64,000 nucleotides of DNA from Strongylocentrotus purpuratus (Eukaryota; Echinodermata; Echinoidea; Camarodonta; Strongylocentrotidae): contig NW_022145601.1 of NCBI RefSeq assembly GCF_000002235.5, forward strand, positions 3,097,563-3,161,562, given 5' to 3'. A program made the position numbers and the translations under genes. Positions 34,465 to 45,304 of the stretch are shown here, piece by piece. Below the pieces are notes generated by a model, which was not told the DNA's origin, made no database searches, and saw nothing but the letters and a program-made list of their open reading frames with translations. Positions within the stretch are counted from its first letter, which is position 1; every line of letters starts with the position of its first letter.

Positions 34465-35003
34465 TCAAAGGTACTATGTCCCTTTTGCAGGCCAAAAAAA
34501 TGAAAAAGTTAAATTCCAACTGCATTTGAAAGATAATACTAATTTAGAACTTCCCTAAAAAAGATGGAGCTTGAAAATGTCTTCAAGTGGGAAAATAACG
34601 ACTATTAGTTGTCAAATCGACTTAAGGGCTATAGAGCCCAAAAGTAATAGTCTCGATTTTCAGACAATTGTACCGAATGGTCATACGTTTTATGCTGCAC
34701 AAAGATTCAATCAGTTTAATCTTGGCCATCACAAGAAGTGGGTTATTGATGTAGACAAATGCTCATGTACCCTTTACAACTCTTTTCACGTATGTTATTA
34801 CCAAAGAAGAAAAAAGCCAGTCAGTCACTCAATAGTGTCTGACAGTGAAGTCTAGCAAGTAAATGGGTTTCCTTGCATAATTTGAATATGAGGACACTGC
34901 TAACGTTTAAATTTCACAGATAGGACATACATGATATATACATAATTCCTGCAAAATTCTACAGAATTTGAGGTTGGCTGCAAAAGGGACATAGTACCTT
35001 TAA
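34465..35003. mobile_element. TTAA-targeting DNA element, 531 bp
   Basis: Ends AGGTACTATGTCCCTTTTGCAG (first 20 bp of a 22-bp arm at 34469) and its inverse ending at 34999. The right flank is TTAA and the left TCAA; uninterrupted host copies read CTCGACTCTTAATC at this point, so the original target was TTAA and the left copy mutated by one base. TTAA duplications are made by piggyBac and Kolobok transposases; the AGG start fits Kolobok better than the CCC start usual for piggyBac. The element is non-autonomous but contains a 92-codon ORF. Confidence 0.75.
34577..34855 (+). CDS. 92-residue ORF inside the TTAA element, SWIM-like motif
   Basis: An ATG-to-TAG ORF fills the middle of the 531-bp element. 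Near the C terminus it reads KKWVIDVDKCSCTLYN and then VCYYQRRKKP, resembling the SWIM zinc-finger pattern W-x-V-D-x-x-x-C-x-C-x(n)-C-x-H, except that the final His is Tyr. SWIM fingers occur in MULE-type transposases and in host proteins. The ORF is far too short for a transposase, so it is either a captured or leftover fragment, or a coincidence. Frame integrity over 92 codons with ordinary composition argues mildly for past coding use. Confidence 0.4.
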   Translation: MSSSGKITTISCQIDLRAIEPKSNSLDFQTIVPNGHTFYAAQRFNQFNLGHHKKWVIDVDKCSCTLYNSFHVCYYQRRKKPVSHSIVSDSEV

Positions 35004-35189
35004 TCCTTGTATGAACTCAGTTTCTCCATCTCTCTCACGCGCGAAGCTTTGACATTTCATTTAATTATGAGAGAAATTAAACGATTTGTTAAACCGTGCT
35101 CGACTCTTAATCTTTGTCTGAATTCGGATTACCCCTCCCGCGCAAAGCGAGGTAGCTTTGACGTTTCATTAAATTATTGAGAGATTTGA

Positions 35190-35464
35190 ATAACCGGAGT
35201 GTTGGCTCAGTCAGTAGAGCGTCCGCCTCACAACCGGGAGGTCGTGGGTTCGAATCCCGGCCACGTCATACCAAAAGACGTTAAAAGATGGGAGTTGTTG
35301 CTACCTTGTTTGGCGTTCAACAATAAGGGGATAGAGCAACGTCGATCTGGCGCTGCTCAGTGGCTGCCGGGCTCACGATCAATTGGGCAAAAAGAATTTC
35401 CGTTTCGGTTTAATAAAATTTGGAGTGGACTATTAGGCTATTATTATTATTATTATTATTATTA
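35190..35464 (+). mobile_element. tRNA-derived SINE with (ATT)n tail
   Basis: The head has an A box (TGGCTCAGTCAGTAGAGCG at 35203) and a perfect B box (GGGTTCGAATCCC at 35246). The anticodon arm can fold with loop CTCACAA, giving a CAC (Val-like) anticodon, but the tRNA is imperfect and lacks an acceptor stem. A ~170-bp unrelated body follows, then (ATT)n from 35439. The element sits inside the 140-bp tandem repeat. Both pol III boxes look intact. Confidence 0.85.
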
Positions 35465-35866
35465 AAGAAAGCAGACGATTCGTTGCACCGTTTTCGACTC
35501 TTATTAAGCCCTATTTATCTTAATTCAATTCAATTCATTCAATATAAACAACAAACTAATTCATTCATAGACCTACACAAACATCACATGCATTGCAGCC
35601 CTTAAATATCATCTCCTCGTCCCTTAAGTTTTAGATGTGAACAAATGACAACCACCGAGTAGGACTTGGGCAATGCAACAGTTACCGTATTATTTATCAC
35701 TCTCAATCAGATGCGTTCACAAGTTTCACACCTCTTAAAAAATGTTTCTTGTATTCATATATTGATACATGTTCTGTGTTTATTAATTAAATCTAATGAA
35801 TTCTTTAATTTCCTCAGCCAAATCCTTTCTCAAATATAAAAAAAATAAGAATGTGTACAGGCTTAC

Positions 35867-35995
35867 CTTGAAATAATTGAAGAGACAAACGGCCACTGTA
35901 AGTCTTGAACACGCCAGGTCTGGAACTTCCGTCTTCTTCTACACCCCCTCCCCCCTCCTCCCACACTCCTGGGTCGGTGGGACCGCATGCGCGTT
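35867..35995 (-). promoter_or_regulatory. Candidate TATA-less promoter and first exon (minus strand)
   Basis: Read on the minus strand: an NRF1-like GCGCATGC (35985-35992), a G-rich stretch, an ETS site CGGAAGT (35925-35931), then a strong donor TTTCAAG/GTAAGC at 35867. This order is typical of housekeeping promoters without TATA boxes. It lies about 4 kb upstream of the two-knuckle gene on the same strand and could supply its untranslated first exon, but that link is inference. Confidence 0.35.
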
Positions 35996-36254
35996 CCTAA
36001 AATCTCCAGGAAAGGGGTACTTTTTCGCGCGACAAAATTCGGCCCGAGAATTGTAAAAAAGGGGGTTTATTTGACTTTTTGAATATCATAGAAAAATTGA
36101 TCAAATCCCGGGATCAAATTCCTGAAATTCCTGTTAGCTTTGAAAGCTCATTCAGGATTATTTCATTTTTAAAAGTAAAAACATTGGCCCCCAGTCCCCC
36201 TCGACCGACTAGAGCTCACCTGAAATTGGGTGGTGGTACATTTAGCAGTGTTCC

Positions 36255-36289
<35 letters not shown>

Positions 36290-36342
36290 GGGGGGGGGGT
36301 TCTCCAAGGCAGGAAAAGCCAACGAAAAGCCGGCGAAAGGGG

Positions 36343-36463
36343 GATTCAGAAATGTTGGCAGTCGTGCGATAGGGGGAGGAGGATTCAGAAATGTTGGCAG
36401 TCCTGAGATAGGGGGAGGGGGATTCAGAAATGTTGGCAGTCCCGAGATAGGGGGAGGGGGTAG
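36343..36463 (+). repeat. 39-bp tandem repeat, three copies
   Basis: GATTCAGAAATGTTGGCAGTC followed by a GATAGGGGGAGG block starts at 36343, 36382 and 36421. Adjacent to a long T run then a G run at 36260-36299. Confidence 0.9.
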
Positions 36464-37318
36464 GATGCTTTCAAAGGGAGGAAACGAGCATACGCGTACC
36501 CTAAATAACACTGAGTGGGGGCGGGGGAGCCGGGCATCTACTGTACATGATTGCACTTTTTAAGCGCTCGCGCGCTGGCACACTTTACGTCTGGGCAATA
36601 ATAATACCTTGCAAAATAACGAAAAATTATTCTGAAGTTTATGAAGTGCTTGTTCGGGCACGTCGCGCTACTACTCTTAATGATCGTGACATACTGTATA
36701 CGTGTAGGCTATACAGTTATACATACATACAAAAAAATAACTCATTTCTCATGCATTATGCTGAAATTGAAACAATCACATTTTTTCCCTTCTTTTTCTT
36801 CCTTTTTTTTCTCTCTTTTTTTTGTAATCTCAGGGGGGGGGGGGGATATTTGTATAGGCCATCCCCCCTCAGACACGTGAGCCTTTATACACAAATATTT
36901 TACGGCAGCATTCACTCTTTGGTTTGAGGAGTTTGAGGAATATATGTTCTGGAACTTCTGGTACGTAACTCTTGAACCTGGCCTGTGCATTTTGTTATAA
37001 TGTGATATTTTGACAATAATTTTGCATCTTGGAATGCACCTTAAGATTATATCCTGGGTCAACTACATTATCTGACTTTTCACCTTTCTTGATATTTATG
37101 ATTTTAATGAACCATTTCATAACACCGCTTATAATATCTCTGCTATCTCAAACTTCAGCTTCCTGTGACTTTTATGTTACATATTGCAACTTTGGATATA
37201 CATAGGCCTTGTCCGTTGTCTGTGTATTGGCTTAATTTTCCACCATATCTTCATATTTTACTTCATTTTGTCATCTAAATCGCAAAGCTTCTACACCCTC
37301 TTGCATTTTACCGCCATC
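36464..37318. other. No gene; probable LINE 5' region at the right end
   Basis: Contains a C/T-rich then G-rich tract at 36780-36845 and otherwise AT-rich DNA. The last 100-200 bp before 37319 are likely the 5' UTR of the LINE, but its true 5' end cannot be placed. Confidence 0.4.
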
Positions 37319-38083
37319 ATGCCTTCAGATTCATCACGTGATACGGAGAAATCCGTTGCTAATGACGCTATCCAGCGGTACATAAAGGGAGAAGAATTTC
37401 TTAATTCAATCCGACAAACAGTCCGAGAAGCCCTTCATAAAGAGATCAACGTGCTTTTGAATAGAATTGATATAAATGAAGGGAAGATCATGGACCTAGA
37501 ATGTCGTTTCAATGAAAGGGAGAAGGAGATCGTTGATCTAAAAAAGTTGATTGAAGACCAACAATCATCGCTGACCAGGGTCCAGCGCACAGCCAACATC
37601 CAAGAACAATACTCGCGACGCAATTGTTTGCGTTTTTACGGTGTCGCACACAAAGAGGGAAAGGACACTGATGACCTCATTTGTGAGCTTGCTCGAGAAA
37701 GGCTCAAAGTGACCTTGAAGAAAGAGGACATCGAACGATCACATCGCCTGCCTACAAAGACTACGGAATCTGAGAATCCCCCTGCCCGTTCAACAAGAAG
37801 CAACAAACGCAATGACGGAACAAAACCTGACGTCATCATCGCTAAATTCGTGTCGTACCGTATGCGGAGTCTTGTCTTGTCAAAGCGACGCGAACTGAAA
37901 GGCACAAGAATGGGGATCGACGAGGACCTTACCAAGACAAACGCTAACTTACTATCAAAAGCGAAAAATTGTGAGAAGACACTTACCGCATGGTCTTCCG
38001 ATGGCAGAATACTCGGCCTCTTCCCAACGAGTGGAGGCAAACAAATTAAACGATTAATTACGAGCGAAAATTACTTAAAGTGA
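37319..38083 (+). CDS. LINE ORF1 protein (coiled coil, RRM-like)
   Basis: ATG to TGA, 254 residues, intact. Residues 15-95 are rich in heptad-like Leu/Ile with charged residues (RFNEREKEIVDLKKLIEDQQ), a probable coiled coil for trimer formation. Then NIQEQYSRRNCLRFYGVAHK and ERLKVTLKKEDIERSHRLP match the core of LINE ORF1 RNA-recognition domains, followed by a basic C-terminal domain. In the L1 model, ORF1 protein coats the element RNA and acts as a chaperone. The frame could be extended upstream, but the ATG at 37319 gives the usual start just before the coiled coil. Confidence 0.82.
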   Translation: MPSDSSRDTEKSVANDAIQRYIKGEEFLNSIRQTVREALHKEINVLLNRIDINEGKIMDLECRFNEREKEIVDLKKLIEDQQSSLTRVQRTANIQEQYSRRNCLRFYGVAHKEGKDTDDLICELARERLKVTLKKEDIERSHRLPTKTTESENPPARSTRSNKRNDGTKPDVIIAKFVSYRMRSLVLSKRRELKGTRMGIDEDLTKTNANLLSKAKNCEKTLTAWSSDGRILGLFPTSGGKQIKRLITSENYLK

Positions 38084-38300
38084 CTATTACAGACTTTTCT
38101 CTAGCACTGAAGCTATCACTGACTCTACAGAGACCCATTTCCCCATTGTTATCAATCATGCAATTACTGTGGTGCATTCCAAATCTGCAGTACTCTGTAC
38201 TCTTAGAACATTTTTGTTTCTTTTTCTTTTTTATGTAATAGTAGTAATAACTTTGGTTTTGTGAATATTTATTCTTGTGTATTTATGTGTATACGTGTGA

Positions 38301-41292
38301 ATGATGACCCTTCGGGCATCATATGAACGTGCGATCAGTAATGTTGATTTGAGTACAGTTTCCCATATTTTGTCACCTATGATTGGAGATAATGAGACGT
38401 TTGGAATAGATCAATCTTTTTATTTGCCTGATGACCTTAATTCTACCTTTTTGAAATATTCTTTGAACTCGATAAATTTTTCCATATTACATATGAATTG
38501 TCGTAGTATTCTAAGTAACTTTGATGGTATTTCTGCTTTGTTAAATAGTCTGAATTTTCAGTTTTCTGTTATGGGCGTAACTGAAACTTGGCTGAAAGAC
38601 AACTCATTATTGTGCAATATTCAAGGTTTTAGCTTTTTACATAATAGTAGAGCTGAGAGGAGAGGAGGGGGTGTTGGTGTGTTCATTCGGGAAAATCTGA
38701 TTCATAAACATAGAGGTGATTTAGATATTAACAATAGAGTAATAGAAAGTATATTTATTGAAATAGAGAATGTATGTAATAAGAACATAATTATAGGAGT
38801 AATTTATAGGCCATCTGATCAGTCTGTGCAAGAATTTTTAGATATAACTGGTTCAGCTCTTCATAAAATAAACACAGAGAATAAAATTGTATATCTGATG
38901 GGAGATTTCAATATTAATCTATTAAATACCACATCTTGTCATAAAGCTAATGACTTTTTAAATATGCTGGTAACTTTTTCTATGTATCCACTCATTCATC
39001 ACCCTACTCGGGTGACCGATCGTTGTGTTTCTTTATTAGATAATATTATTACTAATGATGTTACTAATAAATTAAACGGTGCTATTTTAGTTGATATCTC
39101 AGATCATTTTCCTGTATTTAGTGTTTGTCATCATAAAATCAAGGAAAAGAAATATGTAATAAGCAAAAGACAGTTTAATGATAGTAATATTTTTGAATTC
39201 AGTAAACGATTGCAAAATGTCAGATGGAATTTGAAATCAAGTGATTGTAATGTGAGCTATAGTTGCTTTTTGTCAAAATTTATTCCCATTTATGAAGAAT
39301 GCTTTCCTTTGCAAGAAATAAATGTTAATAGACGTAAGCATAAACCATGGATAAATAAAGTATTGATGAAAAAAATTAAAAATAAATGGAAATTGTATGA
39401 AAAGTCTTTGAAAAATTCAACTGAATATAGGAAAAGAGTTTACAAACAATACAGAAATAAAGTTACAAATGAAATTAAGAAAGCTAAATATCAATATTTT
39501 AAGGATAAATTTAATCATGATAAGGGTGATATTAGACTAATTTGGAAGACTATTAATGGAGAACTTGGTACGAAATCTGTCAAACATTGTGTTGAAAAAA
39601 TTGATGTAAATGGTTCCACAATTACAAACAAAAAAGATATCTCTAAAAGCTTTAATGAATATTTTGTTAATATTGGTTTCAATCTGACAAACAATGTGCA
39701 ATATTCCAACAGTTTCTACAATGATAATGTATTTGTTAATGACAAATCAGCATATTTTACTCCTATATCATGTAAAGAAATTATCGATATCGTTCGTTGT
39801 TTGAAGAATGGTACCAGTGCTGGTTATGATGATATTAATATTACTGTTGTCAAGAAAATTATACATTTGATTTGTGTACCTCTTTGTTCTATTTTCAATT
39901 CTTGTTTGTCAACTGGTATTTTTCCTAATCAAATGAAAATAGCCAAAGTTATTCCAGTTTTTAAAAGTGGTGATCGCACTAATGTACATAATTACCGGCC
40001 TATTTCTATCCTCCCTATTTTTTCTAAAATTTTTGAAAAGTGTTTATATAAGCGTTTAAGTACTTTCTTAACATCGTGCAATATTTTGTCTGAAAATCAA
40101 CATGGTTTCCGAACGGGACACTCCACAACGACTCTTCTTAATTTCATTGATAAAGTTTCTATATGCAATTGATTCTAGACAGTTCACAATTGGTTTATTT
40201 CTTGATTTAAGTAAAGCCTTTGATACTTTAGATCATGTAATTTTGTTACGTAAATTAGAGGCTTATGGTATTCGTGGAATTCTTTTGCAATTATTTAAAG
40301 ATTATTTATCAAATCGTCAACAATTTGTTTCTATTCAAAATCAACAATCTTCATATTTGCCCATTCGTTGTGGAGTGCCCCAGGGTTCAATACTTGGTCC
40401 TTTACTTTTTTTTAATTTATATTAATGATATTGTGAGTTCATCTGATTTGTTACATTTTATATTATTTGCAGACGATACCAGCGTGTTCATGTCTCATAA
40501 TAATCTCCGTACGCTAGTTGATTCATTCAATTCTGAAATAAATAAATTAAGTGAATGGTTGATCAACAATAAACTAGTTTTGAATGTTGCTAAGACCCAA
40601 TATATTGTATTCACTAAACGACGTATTGAAGATAATTTTGCAATCAATTTTTATGGTCATCAAATTAATCGTACTTCTTGTGTGAAATTTTAGGTGTTCA
40701 TATCGATGAATCTTTAACATGGCATGAACACGTTGGTGTCGTATGCAATCGTGTTGCCAAAGCTGTTGGCATTATTTACCGTTTGAGACATTTTCCAAGA
40801 CATATTTTAGTTATGTTATATTATGCATTGATTTTCTCCCATGTCAATTATTGTAATATTGCTTGGTCAAACAATCATGATTATTTTATTATTAAACTAT
40901 TTGTTTTGCAGAAAAAAGCCATAAGAATAATTTCCAATTCACCATATCATGCTCATACTTTGCCAATCTTTTCCCAGTTAAATCTCCTAAATGTTTATGA
41001 CATTAATAGATTGAATATTGCAATATTTATGTTTATGTGTTCTAGAGGTTTATTACCATCTCCAATTACATCAAAATTTATTTTAAATAGTAACATACAT
41101 AATTATAATACACGTAATGCTGTTGAATACCATCTGCCAAAAGTTAGAACTAATATTTCAAAGTTTACTATTTTTTATAAAGGTCCTCATCTATGGAGCA
41201 CGATTCCAAACCATCTAAAGAATCAACCTTCCTTAAATAGTTTTAAACGTTCCTTCCGATTGTTTTTATCAAATTTGTACTCAACAACCTGA
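38301..41292 (+). pseudogene. LINE ORF2: endonuclease-reverse transcriptase, three frameshifts
   Basis: The first frame (38301-40172, 623 codons) contains the APE endonuclease: HMNCRSI, VTETWL, RRGGGVGVFI, GVIYRP, MGDFNI and DISDHFPV. It then enters the reverse transcriptase (KVIPVFKSGD, NYRPISILP, NQHGFRTGHST). Frame changes occur near 40160, at a T run near 40410 and at a T run near 40688. The second frame carries FLDLSKAFDTLDH and GVPQGSILGPLLF, the third LFADDTSVF (the YxDD-equivalent catalytic motif), and the fourth the thumb and C-terminal part to 41292. All catalytic motifs are visible, so decay is recent. Two of the three shifts sit in homopolymers, where sequencing error is also possible. 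Confidence 0.88.
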
Positions 41293-41408
41293 ATATCATA
41301 GTATATATATATATGTTATTTTTTTTGTATAATGTTTTCCTTTTCCGTTTTACTGTTTCTACCTGCTTTCTTTTTCTTCTTAATGTTATTTTAATTACGT
41401 ATTTGTTT

Positions 41409-41455
41409 AGGGGTCAACGTTTAACAAGGCTAAATGCTCTTTTTTGTTGACCCCT
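41409..41455 (+). other. LINE 3' UTR hairpin
   Basis: AGGGGTCAAC (41409-41418) pairs perfectly with GTTGACCCCT (41446-41455) across a 27-nt loop holding AACAAGGCTAAATGCTCTTTT. The 3' hairpins of LINEs of this group are thought to be recognised by their reverse transcriptase. Confidence 0.7.
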
Positions 41456-41639
41456 CATTCGACATAAATTTTCTTTCTTAACTATTTCCTTGTTAATTTT
41501 ATTGTATTCATATTATCTGTAATGTTACCCTTCTACATGTATTTATATATTTATCTTTTTTTTTTAATACTCTGTATGTATTGTATATGTTTTTTATGAA
41601 GAATGAAATAAATACCATACCATAATATTTCTTTGTGAT

Positions 41640-43247
41640 CGAAGAGAATATGGATATTTACAGTATTTGAAGGACACCTCTAAATAATGAGAAGCCAAAT
41701 TGTTCAGGGATGTAAAGACCAATATATTTAAAGGTTAAAACCAGTTTTGGAAACGCCTCCCTCTCAAAAAATGAAATGGAAGCTCTAATTACCAATCATG
41801 TGAAAGAATATGTTTTGACTAATACGTGATCATACAAATTTTGCCGAGAAACCGCCTACTATTTGATATATTTGGTAAATTGTTATATCTATTTTGACCT
41901 GATAGATAATTATAACGCACGTGTCGCGCACGTGTGTAGTAGTCCCATATACATATTTCTGTGTACGGTGCTTGTAACTTTACCAATACTGGGCCAGATT
42001 TCTTATAATTTTGATGATTCAAGAACCTTGCAGTACACACCAATACTTATATGCTAGATGATCAACCTTTTCTCATCGATTCCACAACGTTTCTTTCATA
42101 ATGCGATCGCATGACCATAACTAGTCTTTATCGTGAGCACTTATTATACAACATACAACACAACATGAAATAATATAATTTGAATACATATAAAACCTAA
42201 AACATATTAGAGAAGCATAATCCCCCCTCCCCCATCCCAAGCACGTTCCATTACAGATCAGAGCAAAACTGTTTTTTTTTTTTTTTTTTAATTTAGATTT
42301 TTGCAAAAGGTTTTTAAGCTGTTGGATAGCTTAATAGTTAACGGTATGTCATTGTACTCACGTGAGCGAAGTAATCAAAGTAGGTGGCTATAGCAAATAT
42401 TATATCAAACAAATTTATATAACCTACCTAGAATTCAATAAAATGCCAAATTACTAGATTTTATTCAAATCTGTTGCTAATTATAAACTTTTGTTAAACA
42501 ATCGTTGTCGTAATGAGTTTACTTGTAAGATTTTAGTATTGCTTAATATTTACATATTCATGACAATCATAAAACCATGTAGGTTATTAAGAGTTTGATT
42601 AGTCATTAACACAAGTTTAGACAACACAAAATGAGCATGTCTTTTGAGAACACAATGGGGTCATAGAATTATAATAAATACTGGAATAAATTTGTTGATT
42701 CATTTGTCATTATAAGAGAAAATCTTCTTCCTTTGGTTTAGGAATAAAAGCCATTTCACAAAAATATCAAACAGTTTAATGAAGTGTACAAAATATACAT
42801 TATGTGAACTAAATATTAAAAAGCATACAGACAAATACAAACAATATATGGTAAATAAATAGGTCTATCACGTTCAAAGATGAAAGGATACATAAACAAT
42901 ACCAGGATACGACATTATGTATATATACATCAAAATACAGGACATAATACTAATTGAAGGTATTGCTTTTTCAAAGTAGTAGTAAAGCACCCTCATCAGT
43001 TTGGTAAAGCATTACACTTTATAACAGTCATTAATGATAACTAAATATATTTTTGCAAACCTATTATTTCTTGTGAATGTATTAAGATATGTTAAAGGCC
43101 GTCTGTAATAGTTTGTCTATGAGGTATTAGACCACCCAGGAAGTTCACTAACAGGTGGCTATCTCACCAACTCAGCTCTCAATTAACTTAAGAAAAAAAG
43201 AATCATGGGGAACCAATGGTCACTGATTAGGCATTATTTTCTATATA
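41640..43247. other. No gene recognised
   Basis: AT-rich flank to the right of the LINE, containing one dispersed repeat (42000-42121) and a long T run near 42271. Short ORFs are not supported. Confidence 0.5.
42000..42121 (+). repeat. Dispersed repeat, copy 1
   Basis: About 120 bp that match, in reverse complement, 48650-48780 at roughly 80-90% by eye. Shared blocks include AGAACCTTGCAGTACA, CCAATACTTATATGCTA and GATGATCAACCTTTTCT-like strings. No ends or coding potential were recognised. Confidence 0.8.
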
Positions 43248-43906
43248 CCGTGTGAGTCAAAAAAAAGTTTACACCTAGAAAATTGCTAATTATTTTTAAA
43301 ATCATCTATGAACAGTAAATTATTATATATCTTGTGAAAGAGTGTTTTATCCCAAATCATTTGGTATCATTTTTGTGTGGTATGTGTTCACGCTTGGGTG
43401 AACAGGAGGCATTGTTTGCGAGAGTGCAAAAATCGACTTGGGCCATATTGATGCCTACAGTGTGTATTATGTTGGGATTAGCGGAGTAAGAGAATGAATT
43501 GAATGTATCAATGCATTGCGTATGCTTTTTGCAAAGGGCAAAGTCACACACACCCACACACACGCGCACAAATGTTCGTTGATATTTGATATTCGATATG
43601 TTATATGTGTGGCATCATTACTTTTGTTAGAGATGTTATTTGGATCTGCAAAGACCGAATTAATACCCAAATTCCAATTGTTTTATTCAAACATCACATA
43701 GGCAACTTTGGCGCAAGTCGATTTTTGCACTCTCGCAAACAATGCCTCCTGTTCATCCAATCGTGAACAAATACCACACAAAAATGGTACCAAATAATTA
43801 GGGATAAAACACTCTTTCAGAAGATGTATAATAATTTACTGTGCATAGATGATTTTTAAAATAATTAGCAATTTTCTAGGTGTAAACTTTTTTTTGACTC
43901 GCACTG
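43248..43906. mobile_element. Non-autonomous DNA element, ~200-bp inverted ends, TA flanks
   Basis: The left end reads TA/CCGTGTGAGTCAAAAAAAAG and the right end, reversed, TA/CAGTGCGAGTCAAAAAAAAG. The two arms (about 43248-43452 and 43706-43906) match over ~200 bp, including TTTACACCTAGAAAATTGC and GCAAAAATCGACTTG. TA on both sides suggests a Tc1/mariner-type target duplication. The ~250-bp centre has a CA-rich stretch and no transposase. Confidence 0.85.
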
Positions 43907-43908
43907 TA

Positions 43909-44785
43909 GAGGGAGCAAGTAGCTACAAGTAGTACAGTGGGCCTTTAAATGTTATTATTGAAGTGACTTAAATCGGTTGAACGCTAAAGAGAATTCAAGA
44001 TCCATAATTTTGAGATAAAAATTTAGCTGATATTTCCCTTTAAGCCACCCCCTGCCTTTACAGTTGCCAGGGCGCCCAAATGAAATTACAATTTCACCGT
44101 CCTTGTGAATCTATTTCCGCCTTCGGTCAGAAAAAGAGCATTTTGCGATCGTATTCCATTCGCATTAAGGAATATTGATCGAGGATTTATTCAGGGGTTA
44201 TTGCTGAAATTTATTATTTATGCATAGCTCACTTATTTATGATCTTTTTAGAACCAAGTGATGATCTGATATAATACGTTGTGATATGCCATTCCGTTGA
44301 TTGTTATGCTGTAATATCCACATTATGATCATGCAATGAAATTATGTTCCAAGACAGGTGGTCATTGATTACAAGTCAAGATAATGTTTACACCTATGTA
44401 CAATAATCGATGAGGAATGCTATGGTATTTTCTTCCTCGGGGTGGATGAGATGGATGTAATTTCTTATTCATTTGGGCAAGAAATTCGTAAGGCTATGTT
44501 ATTTAGTTGGAGACTGTACTCTCGTTTATGCTTTAGTGCAATTAAACACATTCGGATATTTAACGCATTATAATTCATTTTCAAAGCAAAACTATAACTA
44601 GAGAAATAAAAAGACAGATAAAGGGAGAGAGAGAGGAAGGGAGAGATGATGACGCGGACACTTTCTTCCCTACGCCAATATTCCTCAAGACCACGTCTTT
44701 CAATTTCCATCTCTTCCATGCCGTTGATGTTATTTAATAACTCGATAAGGAACTGACCGACGTGTTTCATCAACAGCTCCATTAT
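43909..44785. other. No gene supported
   Basis: AT-rich DNA. On the minus strand around 44630-44780 there is an open stretch predicted as an acidic helix (MELLMKHVGQFLIELLNN, MEEMEIERRGLEEYWRREE), but no good splice sites border it and it runs into a TC repeat, so it is not called. Confidence 0.4.
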
Positions 44786-44789
44786 AGAA

Positions 44790-44841
44790 TGAGGGCAGCC
44801 AACCAGCCAGCCAACCAGCCAACCAGCCAACCAGCCAGTCG
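44790..44841. repeat. (CCAACCAG)n short tandem repeat
   Basis: CAGCCAACCAGCCAACC-type units, about 50 bp. Confidence 0.9.
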
Positions 44842-44889
44842 AAAAGCTGTGCTAATTTGACATTCTCTTACTAGAAAAAAAATCATGAC

Positions 44890-44891
<2 letters not shown>

Positions 44892-44925
<34 letters not shown>

Positions 44926-44960
44926 GATGGAGAGAGAGAGACAGACAGACAGATAGAGAG

Positions 44961-44996
<36 letters not shown>

Positions 44997-45249
44997 GATG
45001 GAGAGAGAGAGAGACAGACAGATAGAGAGAGAGGAGAGAGAGAGAGAGAGAGAAAAGGAGGGAGACAGAGACAGACAGACAGATAGAGAGAGAGGAGAGA
45101 GAGAGAGAGAAAGGGAGGGAGAGAGAGACAGACAGACAGATAGAGAGAGAGGAGAGAGAGAGAGAACGAGAGGGGGAGAGGGACAGACAGATAGAGAGAG
45201 AGAGAGAGGAGAGAGAGAGAGAACGAGAGGGAGAGAGGGACAGACAGAT

Positions 45250-45302
<53 letters not shown>
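44892..45302. repeat. Higher-order GA/GACA array
   Basis: A (GA)n tract is interrupted periodically by GACAGACAGACAGATAGAGA, roughly every 60-80 bp, so the array is itself tandemly duplicated. Long Ser/Leu- or Arg/Glu-rich ORFs on both strands are artefacts. Confidence 0.93.

Positions 45303-45304
<2 letters not shown>

Larger units (their letters stand above)
34164..35520 (+). repeat. ~140-bp tandem repeat hosting two insertions
   Basis: The phrase GGCGTTTCATTAAATTATTA, then AGACGATT(C/T)GTTG(T/C)ACCG and CTCGACT(G/C)TTAATCC, recurs near 34170, 34298, 34410, 35050, 35165 and 35470. The copies are separated by C-rich runs and by two inserted elements (34469-34999 and about 35190-35464). Removing those leaves five or six degenerate copies in direct order. 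Confidence 0.75.
37319..41624 (+). mobile_element. Nearly full-length LINE (CR1/L2/Jockey group), frameshifted
   Basis: Two consecutive ORFs, ORF1 (coiled coil plus RNA-binding type) and ORF2 (endonuclease plus reverse transcriptase), then a 3' UTR with a hairpin and a tail AAATAAATACCATACCATA. The layout is that of APE-type non-LTR retrotransposons; the family within the CR1/L2/Jockey/Crack assemblage cannot be settled by eye. ORF2 has three frameshifts, so this copy is inactive. The 5' end and target duplications were not located. Confidence 0.85.
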
